Assembly (NCBI RefSeq): GCF_001886265.1
Contig: NZ_JXLE01000017.1
Location: forward strand, 1-55,842
DNA length: 55,842 nt
Direction: 5' to 3'
Source of the DNA: Enterococcus thailandicus
Lineage (GTDB): Bacteria; Bacillota; Bacilli; Lactobacillales; Enterococcaceae
Position 1 is the stretch's first letter. Every line of letters begins with the position of its first letter. Positions 1 through 7,792 of this stretch are shown one piece after another. The notes under the pieces were generated by a model. It saw nothing but the letters and a program-made list of their open reading frames with translations, was not told the origin of the DNA and made no database searches. The translations under genes and the position numbers were made by a program.

Positions 1-558
1 AAAATTTGTCAAAAAAACTGTTGCCATTCCAACACCTAATTTGTTTAAGATATGTTGCATATGCGTGGATATTGTCCTTTGACTCATGTACAACTGAATA
101 GCGACTTCTTTTTGCGTCTTGCCATCCGTAATCATTTGTAAGATTTTGTTTTCTTTAGCAGTTAAGCTTTCCACCATAAGTTCTTTCTTGGGAAAAATCC
201 TGTTCCCTTTTATAACTAGCCTTAATTTTGTAATAAAATCTTCTCTGGAACTTCTTTTAGAAATAACAGCAGCTGCACCGATACTAATCATTTCTTCATA
301 GCATTGATTAAATGGATACTCTGTTAAAAAAACCACTTTCGATTCTGAATTTGATTCTACTAGCTTCTTTCCTTCTTCAAATCCATCCTTTCCTTCCATA
401 TGGATGTCCATCAAAACAACATCTGGGTTCTCTCTATGTACTGTGGCTATAATATTACTAGAAGTGGGAAATGTACGAAAACTAGCGACTTCTTGTGTAA
501 GAACTTCCTCTACTCCTTTTGAAAATAACTCTTGATCATCAAATAAAATTACTTTCAT
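1..558 (-). CDS. LuxR/NarL-family response regulator, partial at left edge
   Basis: Open minus-strand frame of 186 codons with no stop before the window edge, so the C-terminus is missing. The N-terminus MKVILFDDQELF carries the acidic receiver pocket. The phospho-acceptor aspartate lies in VVLMDIHMEGKDGFEEG (about residue 55). From about residue 134 a LuxR-type helix-turn-helix begins: LTAKENKILQMI, then GKTQKEVAIQLYMSQRTIST. The ATG at 558 follows a GAGGTG ribosome site. As a family it would be a phosphorylation-controlled transcription factor. No partner kinase is in view; it may lie beyond the left edge. It diverges from the secreted-protein gene at 847, which could be a target, but this is only positional inference. 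Confidence 0.85.
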   Translation of the reverse strand, partial: MKVILFDDQELFSKGVEEVLTQEVASFRTFPTSSNIIATVHRENPDVVLMDIHMEGKDGFEEGKKLVESNSESKVVFLTEYPFNQCYEEMISIGAAAVISKRSSREDFITKLRLVIKGNRIFPKKELMVESLTAKENKILQMITDGKTQKEVAIQLYMSQRTISTHMQHILNKLGVGMATVFLTNF

Positions 559-846
559 TATTTACACCTCAATATCTCTTTTTCTCTCAGTGCACTTTTT
601 CAAAAATGTGGTTCAAAAAATTAGTTGGTCTCGCTGCCCATCCCTCCCCTTAGAATCATTTAATACGTCATATTTTATCACGCTTCAATACATGGCATAC
701 GTAAATAGAGAAAAAAAGATACATTTTTTACGGATGAAATAAACATTTTTTTAGTTAATAATAAAAAAGAACACCACCAAACTTGGTAGATAATTGGGCC
801 TATTTATCAGCATAAAATTAGTTGTTAAAGAACGAGGGACATTTAA

Positions 847-1458
847 ATGAAAAAAATGATAATTACAATGGTTATGTGTTTCAGTTTTTCATCAATAATT
901 TTGTCACCTATTACTACTACATATGCAACAGAAACTAGCATAGACAGCTATTCAATAACTAGAGAATCAAATAAACAATGGATTGGATTTGAGCAAGAGT
1001 TTAATAATCTACGGGCTAGTCAACTATGCCAGTCTGGTACACTCGATTTGACTAGAGATCAACTTCTTTATTTAATCAATAAATATGATAATGCAGAATC
1101 TACTGTATGTATCAATGGTAGAGCCTCCTTTTCAGAAGTATTTTTCTCCGGTGGATACAATGCTTTCGCTTCTAATAAAACAGCTATGGTAAGTTTACGT
1201 GATAATCTAGGTGCGAGTGCAACATTATTACAAGTAAATGGCACATTAGGTGGTGCCCTTGCTGGTGGACCTGCGGGGGCTCTTATTGGACTAGTAGGAG
1301 CTACCATTCTAGCATCAAGATTTAGAGATGGTAACAATGATAGGAAAAAATGGATTAGTGTTGACTCAGCTAAAGGAGGAATCCGAATTACTCTTACCGA
1401 TGAGTTCCCAATTGCTAATTTAAAGACAACGACTCAAAGTCCAATCAAAAAGTTGTAA
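847..1458 (+). CDS. secreted glycine-rich two-cysteine protein, unknown function
   Basis: 203 residues. The N-terminus MKKMIITMVMCFSFSSIILS followed by TTYATE is a signal peptide with a likely AxA-type cleavage near residue 28. The mature chain has only two cysteines (SQLCQSG and STVCING, about residues 61 and 87), suitable for one disulfide. A Gly/Ala-rich hydrophobic segment near residues 133-157 (TLGGALAGGPAGALIG) could insert in a membrane. I do not recognise the family. Secretion, the disulfide and the GxxxG-rich helix recall bacteriocins or small toxins, but that is a guess. The next gene, a 52-residue membrane protein, starts 4 bases after the stop and could be an immunity partner. The ribosome site (GAGGGAC) is spaced acceptably. 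Confidence 0.75.
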   Translation: MKKMIITMVMCFSFSSIILSPITTTYATETSIDSYSITRESNKQWIGFEQEFNNLRASQLCQSGTLDLTRDQLLYLINKYDNAESTVCINGRASFSEVFFSGGYNAFASNKTAMVSLRDNLGASATLLQVNGTLGGALAGGPAGALIGLVGATILASRFRDGNNDRKKWISVDSAKGGIRITLTDEFPIANLKTTTQSPIKKL

Positions 1459-1462
1459 TTTT

Positions 1463-1621
1463 ATGTTACTAACGAAGTATCTAATGTTTCTTATTTGTCT
1501 GATGACATTTGGAACCTACTACCACTTAAAAATCAAAAAAAAGAGAGAAACGGTGTTAAGCAGAGAACTACTTGTCATTTATCTTTTAGTAAATTTACTA
1601 TTTATTGTATTGCATCTCTGA
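1463..1621 (+). CDS. 52-residue membrane protein, possible immunity-type partner
   Basis: A small ORF starts with ATG 4 bases after the stop of the secreted-protein gene. It encodes MLLTKYLMFLICLMTFGTYY, a basic loop KIKKKRE, then a second hydrophobic helix ELLVIYLLVNLLFIVLHL. Two membrane helices with a positively charged middle are typical of small bacteriocin immunity or antitoxin membrane proteins, but the family is not recognised. No strong ribosome site is present, so translation may be coupled to the upstream gene. A terminator follows 14 bases after the stop, which supports a two-gene transcript. It could be chance, because AT-rich DNA readily gives hydrophobic short ORFs. Confidence 0.5.
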   Translation: MLLTKYLMFLICLMTFGTYYHLKIKKKRETVLSRELLVIYLLVNLLFIVLHL

Positions 1622-1634
1622 TCTAACCCTTCGC

Positions 1635-1682
1635 AAAAAGAGCAGCCTCTGAGTCGTTTACTCAAAAGCTGCCTTTTCTTTT
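1635..1682. terminator. bidirectional intrinsic terminator
   Basis: Imperfect stem built from AGCAGCCTCTGAGT and ACTCAAAAGCTGCC, with A-rich DNA on the left and TTTTCTTTT on the right. It lies between the convergent 1463 gene and the EIIB-like gene and can serve both. Confidence 0.75.
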
Positions 1683-1695
1683 ACTTAGTTGTTTT

Positions 1696-2061
1696 CTATT
1701 TAACTACGTTGAGAATCTCTTGATAAATATTTTCAATATTCAGCAAACCATAGTCTCTCTTTGATATTTCAATCACAGGAATTTTAGGAAATTGTTTTTC
1801 AATGTCTTTTTGCGCAAAACTAAATGACGGTGTCAATAGAATAACATCTGCTTGTTCTCCGTACTTATTTATTTGACTAGATTCATAGGTGTCTACTATG
1901 ACTTTTTTTCCACTTTTATTCATTAGTGACTGTAATTTACTATTCAAAATTTGTGTCTGTAACAAGCCTTTATCACTCATAAAACTACCACTTAAATCAA
2001 AAATCAGGACTTTTGTATCAGTTGAAACTTGCTCTATATTCGTGTTTTGAGAATTTTCCAT
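1696..2061 (-). CDS. PTS EIIB (lactose/cellobiose)-like protein lacking the catalytic cysteine
   Basis: 121 residues from the ATG at 2061, which has an AAAGGGG ribosome site 7 bases upstream; an upstream ATG at 2079 lacks one. The body matches the Rossmann-like EIIB fold of the lactose/cellobiose family: VLIFDLSGSFMSDKGLL at the phosphate-loop position, ADVILLTPSFSFAQKDIEKQ in the middle and IPVIEISKRDYGLLNIENI near the end. In active EIIB proteins the first loop is C-x-x-G-M-S with a phosphorylated cysteine. Here it is DLSGSFMS with no cysteine, so phosphotransfer by the known mechanism is not expected. No EIIA or EIIC gene is adjacent. It may be a regulatory derivative or a relic with an intact frame. 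The fold assignment is by motif similarity only. Confidence 0.6.
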   Translation of the reverse strand: MENSQNTNIEQVSTDTKVLIFDLSGSFMSDKGLLQTQILNSKLQSLMNKSGKKVIVDTYESSQINKYGEQADVILLTPSFSFAQKDIEKQFPKIPVIEISKRDYGLLNIENIYQEILNVVK

Positions 2062-2146
2062 CTGCTTACCCCTTTTCATTTTTGAAAAAAGAGAATCAAA
2101 AAGTGTCTGCTTAGTATTACCTGAAGTATCAGTAACGGAAACATCT

Positions 2147-2311
2147 AACGACTAAGTCTTAAACGTATTTGAAGATACGGATTACTTAACGTTTTGCTCC
2201 AACTTAGATACTTGCTTGAGGTGTAACATTCAAGATTTCTGCTAATTCTTTTTGCGTCATTTCTTTTGATTGTCTTAATTCTTTTATTTTCTTTCCTATT
2301 TCTACTATCAA
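2147..2311 (-). pseudogene. degenerate XRE-family helix-turn-helix gene
   Basis: On the minus strand one frame reads IGKKIKELRQSKEMTQKELA then EILNVTPQA, a textbook XRE helix-turn-helix start. The continuation, VSK-LEQNV and then SNPYLQI-RLRL, is found only after small indels that shift the frame near 2215 and 2190. The conserved pieces in consecutive but different frames show a recently broken regulator of about 60-70 residues. The best start in the first frame is the TTG at 2311. The longer open frame across this region (starting at 2372) reads through the wrong phase and is not a real protein. Confidence 0.65.
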
Positions 2312-2535
2312 TGTACTCCTTGAAAAATAGTTTGGCAATGTACGCTTTGTTGCGCTCACTTTTTTGACTCAACGAACAGTTGAATCATTACTTACTTCCA
2401 CTATAAGTCATTTCTACACCACTTAACATTCATGGAACAACACATCTAATAAAAATTCTCCACTATTTGATGAAAAATAAAAAATCAAACTACTATTTTG
2501 TTTTATCTATTTTTGACTTTCTTCTTATCTCGTCT

Positions 2536-2569
2536 CCAACCAAAATTTGATATATCAAATTTTGGTTGG
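2536..2569. repeat. perfect 34-bp palindrome
   Basis: Two 17-base arms, CCAACCAAAATTTGATA and its exact reverse complement, meet with no spacer. It lies 20 bases downstream of the XRE gene at 2589-2831. No U-tract follows on the minus strand, so it is not a standard terminator for that gene. It may be a protein-binding site or a cruciform-forming repeat. Confidence 0.85.
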
Positions 2570-2588
2570 CTATATTTTATCAATAATT

Positions 2589-2831
2589 CTATGTACGATC
2601 ATATTCAGATGGTTCTTTAGACGATGGAAGTTTTTTAGGATAATCTGTTCGTCCCAGTAAAAAATCACTATTCGTATCATAAAAATCTGATAATATGACC
2701 AAATATTTAATCGGAATACTCCGCTCATCACGTTCATATTTTGAATACAAAGAGAAGTCACAAACTAAAATATCAGCTAACTCTCGAATGGTTAATTGGT
2801 GTTCTAATCGTAATTTACGTAAATTATTCAT
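2589..2831 (-). CDS. small XRE-family transcriptional regulator
   Basis: 80 residues. The sequence NNLRKLRLEHQLTIRELADI, followed by SLYSKYERDERSIPIKYLV, is a Cro/CI-type helix-turn-helix at residues 3-60. The tail YDTNSDFLLGRTDYPKKL is typical of single-domain XRE regulators found next to accessory genes. The ATG at 2831 is preceded by AGGAAG. It probably represses or activates a local gene; the 34-bp palindrome downstream and the hairpins upstream are the only candidate operators visible. No enzyme or sensor domain is attached. Confidence 0.85.
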   Translation of the reverse strand: MNNLRKLRLEHQLTIRELADILVCDFSLYSKYERDERSIPIKYLVILSDFYDTNSDFLLGRTDYPKKLPSSKEPSEYDRT

Positions 2832-3156
2832 TATTTTCTTCCTTTTTGTTTATTGTAACTCATCTATCTCAATATAAGAAAACAGTTCCCCCCTCTCTAC
2901 TAGCCTGGTACCCTTTCAACTAAGCATTTCTAGTGTTTAGTACCTTAGTTTAATCCTTAATTTAAATACCCCCTAACGGTATGTGAGATACTGATATATC
3001 CCCTTATTTATTCTCTTGTTGCCAACTGTCTATCACTTGTATGCTGTAAAGAAACGTTATTCAATCATTTACAAATAACGCATATTTACTTCTGAATTTT
3101 GTCATTCTTCCAGAGTTATCCACTGTGGAAAACTCTGGTTCTTTTATTTAATCCAC
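2832..3156. other. gene-free region with two hairpins, one an orphan plus-strand terminator
   Basis: No credible coding frame. A hairpin with GGTAC/GTACC ends and an inner ACTAA/TTAGT stem lies near 2909-2951. A second, perfect 8-bp stem (CCAGAGTT ... AACTCTGG, 3110-3138) is followed by TTCTTTTATTT, which is terminator-like on the plus strand although no plus-strand gene precedes it. A short untranslated transcript is possible, but I could not find a convincing promoter. Confidence 0.45.
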
Positions 3157-3196
3157 AAAAGAAAGGTGTAAGACTATTGTCCCACACCTTTCTTTT
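3157..3196 (-). terminator. terminator of the TMEM175-like gene
   Basis: Stem GAAAGGTGT / ACACCTTTC (3161-3169 with 3184-3192), followed on the minus strand by a T-rich stretch just past the stop of the 3196-3771 gene. Confidence 0.75.
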
Positions 3197-3771
3197 CATC
3201 GAAAATACTGTTCCACTTTTTTTATTGGAATAATCCACATCAATAATATCAATACATTCACGATCAAAACTGCAATAGGAGCGACTAACCACCCCAATAA
3301 TAACCCTAAAATATTCAGTCCAATAGATAGATAAGATTTCCGATAGTCAATCAACAGTTCTTTCACGATGCTTTCTTTTTTATTTACTTTAGCAAGTTCT
3401 CTCGCTAAAAAATAATAGGTGACATTAGCAAACAATGTGACTAAACCATAAATAAGCTCAGGCACGAGACTATTTATGTATTCACTGATCCAAGCAGTCG
3501 CAAAAGGGAATAACGATAAAGAAAAAATAAAGATACTATTTCGCCACAATACTTGTCCGTTGATTTTTTTGACCACTAAAAACAAATGATGGTGGTTATT
3601 CCAATAAATAACCAGTGTAAAGAAACTGATAACATAAATTAAAATTTTATGTTCGAGTCCAATCAACGCCGACCACGTATCCGAACCAGGCTGATGTAAT
3701 TCTAAAACTAAGATGGTCATAATAATTGCAATAACTGCATCTGTAAATGCTTCTAAACGATTCTTTGTCAT
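3196..3771 (-). CDS. TMEM175-family (DUF1211) membrane channel
   Basis: 191 residues. The N-terminal RLEAFTDAVIAIIMTILVLE matches the family signature (R-x-x-x-F-S/T-D-A-V-x-A-I-x-M-T-I-x-V-L-E) that lines the pore in bacterial TMEM175 potassium channels. About six membrane helices are visible, including ILIYVISFFTLVIYW, SIFIFSLSLFPFATAW and ILGLLLGWLVAPIAVL, and the length fits the single-repeat bacterial form, which works as a tetramer. NNHHHLF after helix 2 is also typical. It stands alone as a transcription unit with its own terminator. Ion selectivity is inferred from the family. Confidence 0.85.
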   Translation of the reverse strand: MTKNRLEAFTDAVIAIIMTILVLELHQPGSDTWSALIGLEHKILIYVISFFTLVIYWNNHHHLFLVVKKINGQVLWRNSIFIFSLSLFPFATAWISEYINSLVPELIYGLVTLFANVTYYFLARELAKVNKKESIVKELLIDYRKSYLSIGLNILGLLLGWLVAPIAVLIVNVLILLMWIIPIKKVEQYFR

Positions 3772-3935
3772 AATTTTCTCTCCTTTCGCTTATTTTATAT
3801 GGAAACATTCAAAAAAAGCAAAAGATAATCATCTGAAGTCTGATGAAATAATCAGTCTTTAGTTGGACGTGAAAAAAGTAAAAATTTGTTAAACTTTCTA
3901 TATAGAAAAAAACATATGAAATGAGGGAATAGTTC

Positions 3936-4136
3936 ATGGGACAAAAAAATATACTTGGAAAAGTATTCTTGTTAATTCTTTTTCTAATCATCGCTAGCTC
4001 TATCATCAGTCTTTTTGTTGGTTTATTAAGCGGATTCTTGTGGTTTGCAATCAAATTACTTATCCCATTGGCTATTGCTATTTGGCTAGTTCGATTGATT
4101 ACAGGAACGTCCGGTAACAATAGACGATACTACTAG
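3936..4136 (+). CDS. 66-residue membrane protein
   Basis: Two hydrophobic segments, VFLLILFLIIASSIISLFVG and FAIKLLIPLAIAIWLVRLI, with a short polar tail GTSGNNRRYY. The ATG follows GAGGGA at a suitable distance. No recognised family; similar short two-helix proteins are common in lactic acid bacteria. A longer antisense frame overlaps it, but that one has no ribosome site and reads as a shadow. Confidence 0.55.
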   Translation: MGQKNILGKVFLLILFLIIASSIISLFVGLLSGFLWFAIKLLIPLAIAIWLVRLITGTSGNNRRYY

Positions 4137-4225
4137 TTATTGCACGAAAAAACTGGCTATAGCTTACAGGACCCTTTCGAGCAATCACTAAAAATGCTGC
4201 AATTTTATGATTCATTATTTAACAG

Positions 4226-4260
4226 AAAACAACCAGAGAAAAATTTTCTCTGGTTGTTTC
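4226..4260. terminator. strong bidirectional terminator
   Basis: A nearly perfect hairpin with AACAACCAGAGAAAA paired to its complement, A-rich on one side and T-rich on the other. It sits downstream of the minus-strand ZIP transporter gene and also after the 3936 gene. Confidence 0.85.
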
Positions 4261-4288
4261 TTTGAGCAAAACTGCCGTTACATTCATT

Positions 4289-5107
4289 TTATCCTAATGC
4301 TACATCTAAAATCATCATAATCATAAATCCAAGCATGACACCAAATACAGCAAAGTGTCGTCTGCTTGATAATGTTTGTTGTGCCTCTGGAATTAACTCT
4401 TCTACAACAACGTAAATCATCGCGCCTGCGGCAAAAGCCAATGCATAAGGCAACAATAGTGATACTTTCGTTACAAGCAGTGCACCTAGCACACCTGCTA
4501 TTGGTTCAACCACACCTGAAGCCTGCCCATACCAGAACGCTTTTCTTCGACTTAATCCTTCTTGTCTCAATGGAATCGATACTGCTGCACCTTCGGGGAA
4601 GTTTTGAATACCTATTCCTAAAGCAACCGAAATGGCCGCCAACGTTGCTGCCTTAGGATCACTAGCATTGGCTGCTGCGCCAAATGCCACCCCTACTGCC
4701 AATCCCTCTGGAATATTGTGTAGTGTAATCGAAAAAACCAATAAAATTGTTCGTTTCAAATGTGTTTGAAACCCTTCTACTTCATGCTTTGGACCAAAGT
4801 GCATGTGAGGTAACGTCTTATCTGCTATGTAAAGAAAAACGCCACCTAAACCAAATCCAATACTTACGACCAACCAGGCAATGTCGCCATTTTCTTCTGC
4901 TTTTGAAATTGCTGGATCTAACAATGACCAAAAACTAGCAGCAATCATTATCCCCGAAGCAAATCCCAACATCAAATTCAATAACTCTTTCTTAATCTCT
5001 TTAAAGAAAAATACAAGTGCTGCGCCTAGCGCTGTCATAAAATAAGTGAATCCTGTTCCGACTAATGCTTGTTGCCATGAATCCAATCCTAATAACCAGG
5101 TAACCAT
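4289..5107 (-). CDS. ZIP-family divalent metal transporter (GufA/ZupT-like)
   Basis: 272 residues from the ATG at 5107, which has AAGGAG 8 bases upstream; an in-frame ATG 18 bases earlier lacks a site. Eight membrane helices are expected. The metal-binding helices show the family signatures SITLHNIPEGLAVGVAFG (TM4) and GIGIQNFPEGAAVSIPL (TM5). A cytoplasmic loop with HMHFGPKH could bind metal. Family members move zinc, and also manganese or iron, into the cytoplasm. It is monocistronic. The metal cannot be told from sequence alone, and no Zur or Fur box was recognised upstream. Confidence 0.9.
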   Translation of the reverse strand: MVTWLLGLDSWQQALVGTGFTYFMTALGAALVFFFKEIKKELLNLMLGFASGIMIAASFWSLLDPAISKAEENGDIAWLVVSIGFGLGGVFLYIADKTLPHMHFGPKHEVEGFQTHLKRTILLVFSITLHNIPEGLAVGVAFGAAANASDPKAATLAAISVALGIGIQNFPEGAAVSIPLRQEGLSRRKAFWYGQASGVVEPIAGVLGALLVTKVSLLLPYALAFAAGAMIYVVVEELIPEAQQTLSSRRHFAVFGVMLGFMIMMILDVALG

Positions 5108-5199
5108 TGATTTCTCCTTTCTCATTTACTTATTCATCATACTAAAAAAAAGAGTTTTTCGACACCTATCACGACTTATTATGTGAAAAAACGAATTAG

Positions 5200-5228
5200 T
5201 TGGGACAAAACAAAGAAAGAGTTATACT
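5200..5228 (+). promoter_or_regulatory. promoter of pyruvate oxidase
   Basis: TTGGGA and TATACT separated by exactly 17 bases, ending 33 bases before the start codon of the pyruvate oxidase gene. Confidence 0.65.
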
Positions 5229-5261
5229 GTGTCTAACAAAGCAAAAGGAGTGATACATCAT

Positions 5262-6989
5262 ATGTCAACAATTAATTCAGGCGTAGCTATGGTCAAAGTT
5301 TTAGAAAGTTGGGGCATTGATCATATCTATGGTATCCCTGGTGGTTCCTTTAATTCCATCATGGATGCTTTATATCAAGAAAAACACTCTATTAAATATA
5401 TTCAAGTTCGTCACGAAGAGGTAGGTGCACTAGCAGCTGCAGCTGACGCTAAACTAACTGGTAAAGTTGGGGCTGTATTTGGCTCAGCTGGTCCTGGGGC
5501 AACACACTTAATCAACGGGCTGTACGACGCACAAATGGATCATGTACCAGTAGTCGCCTTTCTTGGACAAGTCGCTTCAAGTGCAATGAATTATAATGCT
5601 TTCCAAGAATTAAATGAAAACCCTATGTTTGCTGATGTTAGTGTCTATAATCGAACAGTAATGACACCAGAAAGTCTCCCTCATGTAGCTGATGAAGCAA
5701 TTAAAGCTGCTTACAAATACAATGGTGTAGCTGTGGTAACTATTCCTGTTGATTTTGGTTATGCAACTATTGAAGAACAAGAATTCAGTACAGCCTCCAC
5801 CTATCAAAATAATGTTTTGTTACCAAAAAAAGATGAAGTAATCAAAGCTTTACCATACATCAGCGAAGCGAAAAAGCCTGTGCTTTATATTGGGCAAGGA
5901 ACTCGTGGAGGATTTGAACAGATCAAAGCTTTCTCAGAACATTTTTCAATGCCTGTTGTTTCTTCTGTTTTAGGAAAAGGTATTGTTCCAGATAGCTATC
6001 CTAATTTTCTTGGTTTTGCTGGTCGTGTTGCTACCAAGCCTGCAAACGAAGCTTTGGCTGAAGCAGATTTAATTTTCTTCGTAGGAAGTGATTTTCCTTT
6101 CGCCCAATACTTCTTTAATCCTGATGCAAAATTTGTCCAAGTAGACATTGATGCTTCAAAATTTGGTCGTCGGCACCAAACTTCGCTAGCCATTTTAGGT
6201 GATGCCGTCACAACATTGCAAACGTTGGTTGAACTTGGAGAAGCACGACCTTCAGATAACTGGTTGCTTGCTAACCAAAAAAATAAAGAAAATTGGGTAA
6301 ATTGGCTTCAATCGTTTGCAACTAAAGCTGATAAGCCAATCCGTCCCGAAGCTGTGTACAATGAAATCAATCGTATTGCAGAAGAATCAGCTATTTTTGT
6401 AACAGATGTCGGTAATACCACAATCCAATCTATTCGTTTATTAGATTTAAATGGTCAACAAAAACATACAACATCTGGTTGGTTTGCCACGATGGGTTAC
6501 GCTGTTCCGGCCGGGCTTGCTGCAAAATTAAGTTATCCTGAACAACAAGTTTTTACACTTAGTGGTGATGGTGGCTTTGCAATGGTCATGCAAGATATTA
6601 TTACTCAAGTAAAATATCAATTACCTATTATCAATGTTGTTTTTTCAAATGAATCCTTTGGTTTTATCGAAGCTGAGCAAGAAGATTCTGAACAAAATAA
6701 ATTTGGTGTCTTTTTGGAAGGTGCTGACTTCGGAAAAGTAGGGGAAGCGCTAGGTGCTGATGGTTTCACAATCACTGAATTTTCACAATTGCGCCCTGCA
6801 TTTGATGCTGCAGCAAAATCAACTCGTCCAGTCGTCATTGATGTCAAAATTTCAGACAAACGTCCACTACCAGTTGAAGATTTACATTTGGATCCTCGTC
6901 TCTATTCAGCTGAAGAAATTGAAAGTTTTAAACAAAAATACGAAGTACACGACATGCCCGTCCTTCATGAAATTTACGAAAATCTATAA
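5262..6989 (+). CDS. pox: pyruvate oxidase
   Basis: 575 residues from the ATG at 5262, which has AAAGGAG 11 bases upstream; an upstream GTG at 5229 lacks one. It is a three-domain ThDP enzyme. The PYR domain contains RHEEVGALAAAADAKLTGK with the activating glutamate, and GSAGPGATHL. The central domain binds FAD. The PP domain has GDGGFAMVMQD, followed by NVVFSNESFG, forming the ThDP/Mg motif. Pyruvate, phosphate and oxygen give acetyl phosphate, CO2 and hydrogen peroxide, so the enzyme links aerobic growth to ATP formation and peroxide release. Acetolactate synthase is excluded by overall similarity to lactobacillal and streptococcal oxidases. The gene has its own promoter and terminator. Confidence 0.9.
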   Translation: MSTINSGVAMVKVLESWGIDHIYGIPGGSFNSIMDALYQEKHSIKYIQVRHEEVGALAAAADAKLTGKVGAVFGSAGPGATHLINGLYDAQMDHVPVVAFLGQVASSAMNYNAFQELNENPMFADVSVYNRTVMTPESLPHVADEAIKAAYKYNGVAVVTIPVDFGYATIEEQEFSTASTYQNNVLLPKKDEVIKALPYISEAKKPVLYIGQGTRGGFEQIKAFSEHFSMPVVSSVLGKGIVPDSYPNFLGFAGRVATKPANEALAEADLIFFVGSDFPFAQYFFNPDAKFVQVDIDASKFGRRHQTSLAILGDAVTTLQTLVELGEARPSDNWLLANQKNKENWVNWLQSFATKADKPIRPEAVYNEINRIAEESAIFVTDVGNTTIQSIRLLDLNGQQKHTTSGWFATMGYAVPAGLAAKLSYPEQQVFTLSGDGGFAMVMQDIITQVKYQLPIINVVFSNESFGFIEAEQEDSEQNKFGVFLEGADFGKVGEALGADGFTITEFSQLRPAFDAAAKSTRPVVIDVKISDKRPLPVEDLHLDPRLYSAEEIESFKQKYEVHDMPVLHEIYENL

Positions 6990-6995
6990 AACTAT

Positions 6996-7034
6996 AAAAA
7001 ATAGCGTATGCTCAAAAAGCATACGCTATTTTTT
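6996..7034. terminator. bidirectional terminator between pox and the HdeD-like gene
   Basis: A perfect hairpin AATAGCGTATGCT / AGCATACGCTATT with an A-run on the left and T-run on the right, between convergent genes. Confidence 0.95.
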
Positions 7035-7040
7035 CATTTA

Positions 7041-7571
7041 TTATCTAAATGCATAAACAATATGAGTGATTCCAAACATCATGAAGTAAAAACCAACTAA
7101 AAAACTCAAAGTCAATGCTGAAGAAATTGGGTTAAATAGTAACACAATTCCTAAGAAGATTCCTAAAATATTGATAATAACTGTAAACCAATAATATCCT
7201 GTACTAATATTTTTTGCCAAATCAGTAACAAATAAAGCAAATATCGAATCAATGATGAACCAAACAGCAAATACAAATGGTAAAGCCATCACACCTGCAT
7301 TTACATTAAACAGGAAAAAAATCCCAATTAAAATATCAATAATCCCAACTACTAAAGGCATTTTTGCTTTATAACCAGTTAACTCTTTCAATCGATTACG
7401 TCCAATAATTTCAAAAATTCCCTTTAAAAAAGCAAACACTGCAAACACCATAACAATAGCCACTAAATTTCCGACAGGATCTTGAAATGATAATAGCGAT
7501 ACAATCACAAACAAAACCCCTAACAGCAAGGAGCCCCAATCAACCGATCTTCTATTTTCATTCATTTTCAT
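7041..7571 (-). CDS. HdeD-family (DUF308) membrane protein
   Basis: 176 residues with six regularly spaced hydrophobic helices in three pairs, including SLLLGVLFVIVSLLSF, VVGIIDILIGIFFLF and IINILGIFLGIVLLF. The repeated pattern of G-x-x-x-I-x-x-G-I-x-x-L-F is the DUF308 repeat. In enterobacteria HdeD is linked to acid resistance. In Firmicutes its role is unknown, so only the family is assigned. The ATG at 7571 follows AAAGAAGG. Single-gene unit. Confidence 0.8.
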   Translation of the reverse strand: MKMNENRRSVDWGSLLLGVLFVIVSLLSFQDPVGNLVAIVMVFAVFAFLKGIFEIIGRNRLKELTGYKAKMPLVVGIIDILIGIFFLFNVNAGVMALPFVFAVWFIIDSIFALFVTDLAKNISTGYYWFTVIINILGIFLGIVLLFNPISSALTLSFLVGFYFMMFGITHIVYAFR

Positions 7572-7674
7572 ACCTTCTTTCTTTTATTTACATAACTAAT
7601 ACTAAACACTCTTTCGATATACGTCAAAATTTATGCTGTCTATCTGACAAAAAAAATTTTGATCAATTTTTTTA

Positions 7675-7690
7675 CGTTCCACGTGAAACA
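7675..7690. promoter_or_regulatory. parS-like ParB binding site
   Basis: CGTTCCACGTGAAACA matches the Firmicutes parS consensus TGTTNCACGTGAAACA at all positions but the first. It lies in the intergenic gap between the HdeD-like and ABC-F genes, about 19 kb left of oriC. parA and parB are present in the window. Confidence 0.8.
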
Positions 7691-7792
7691 CAATTAAAAT
7701 TGGTATTACCTTGAAACTTTTACCTTTCCCCTTTATAATTCTATAAGACTCAAATTCGTCAAAACTACTATAGATATAAGTGAGGAAAAAAA

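Noticed and set aside
3809-4120. Minus-strand 103-codon frame opposite the 66-residue membrane protein
   Set aside because: No ribosome site and no recognisable features; the plus-strand gene has both.
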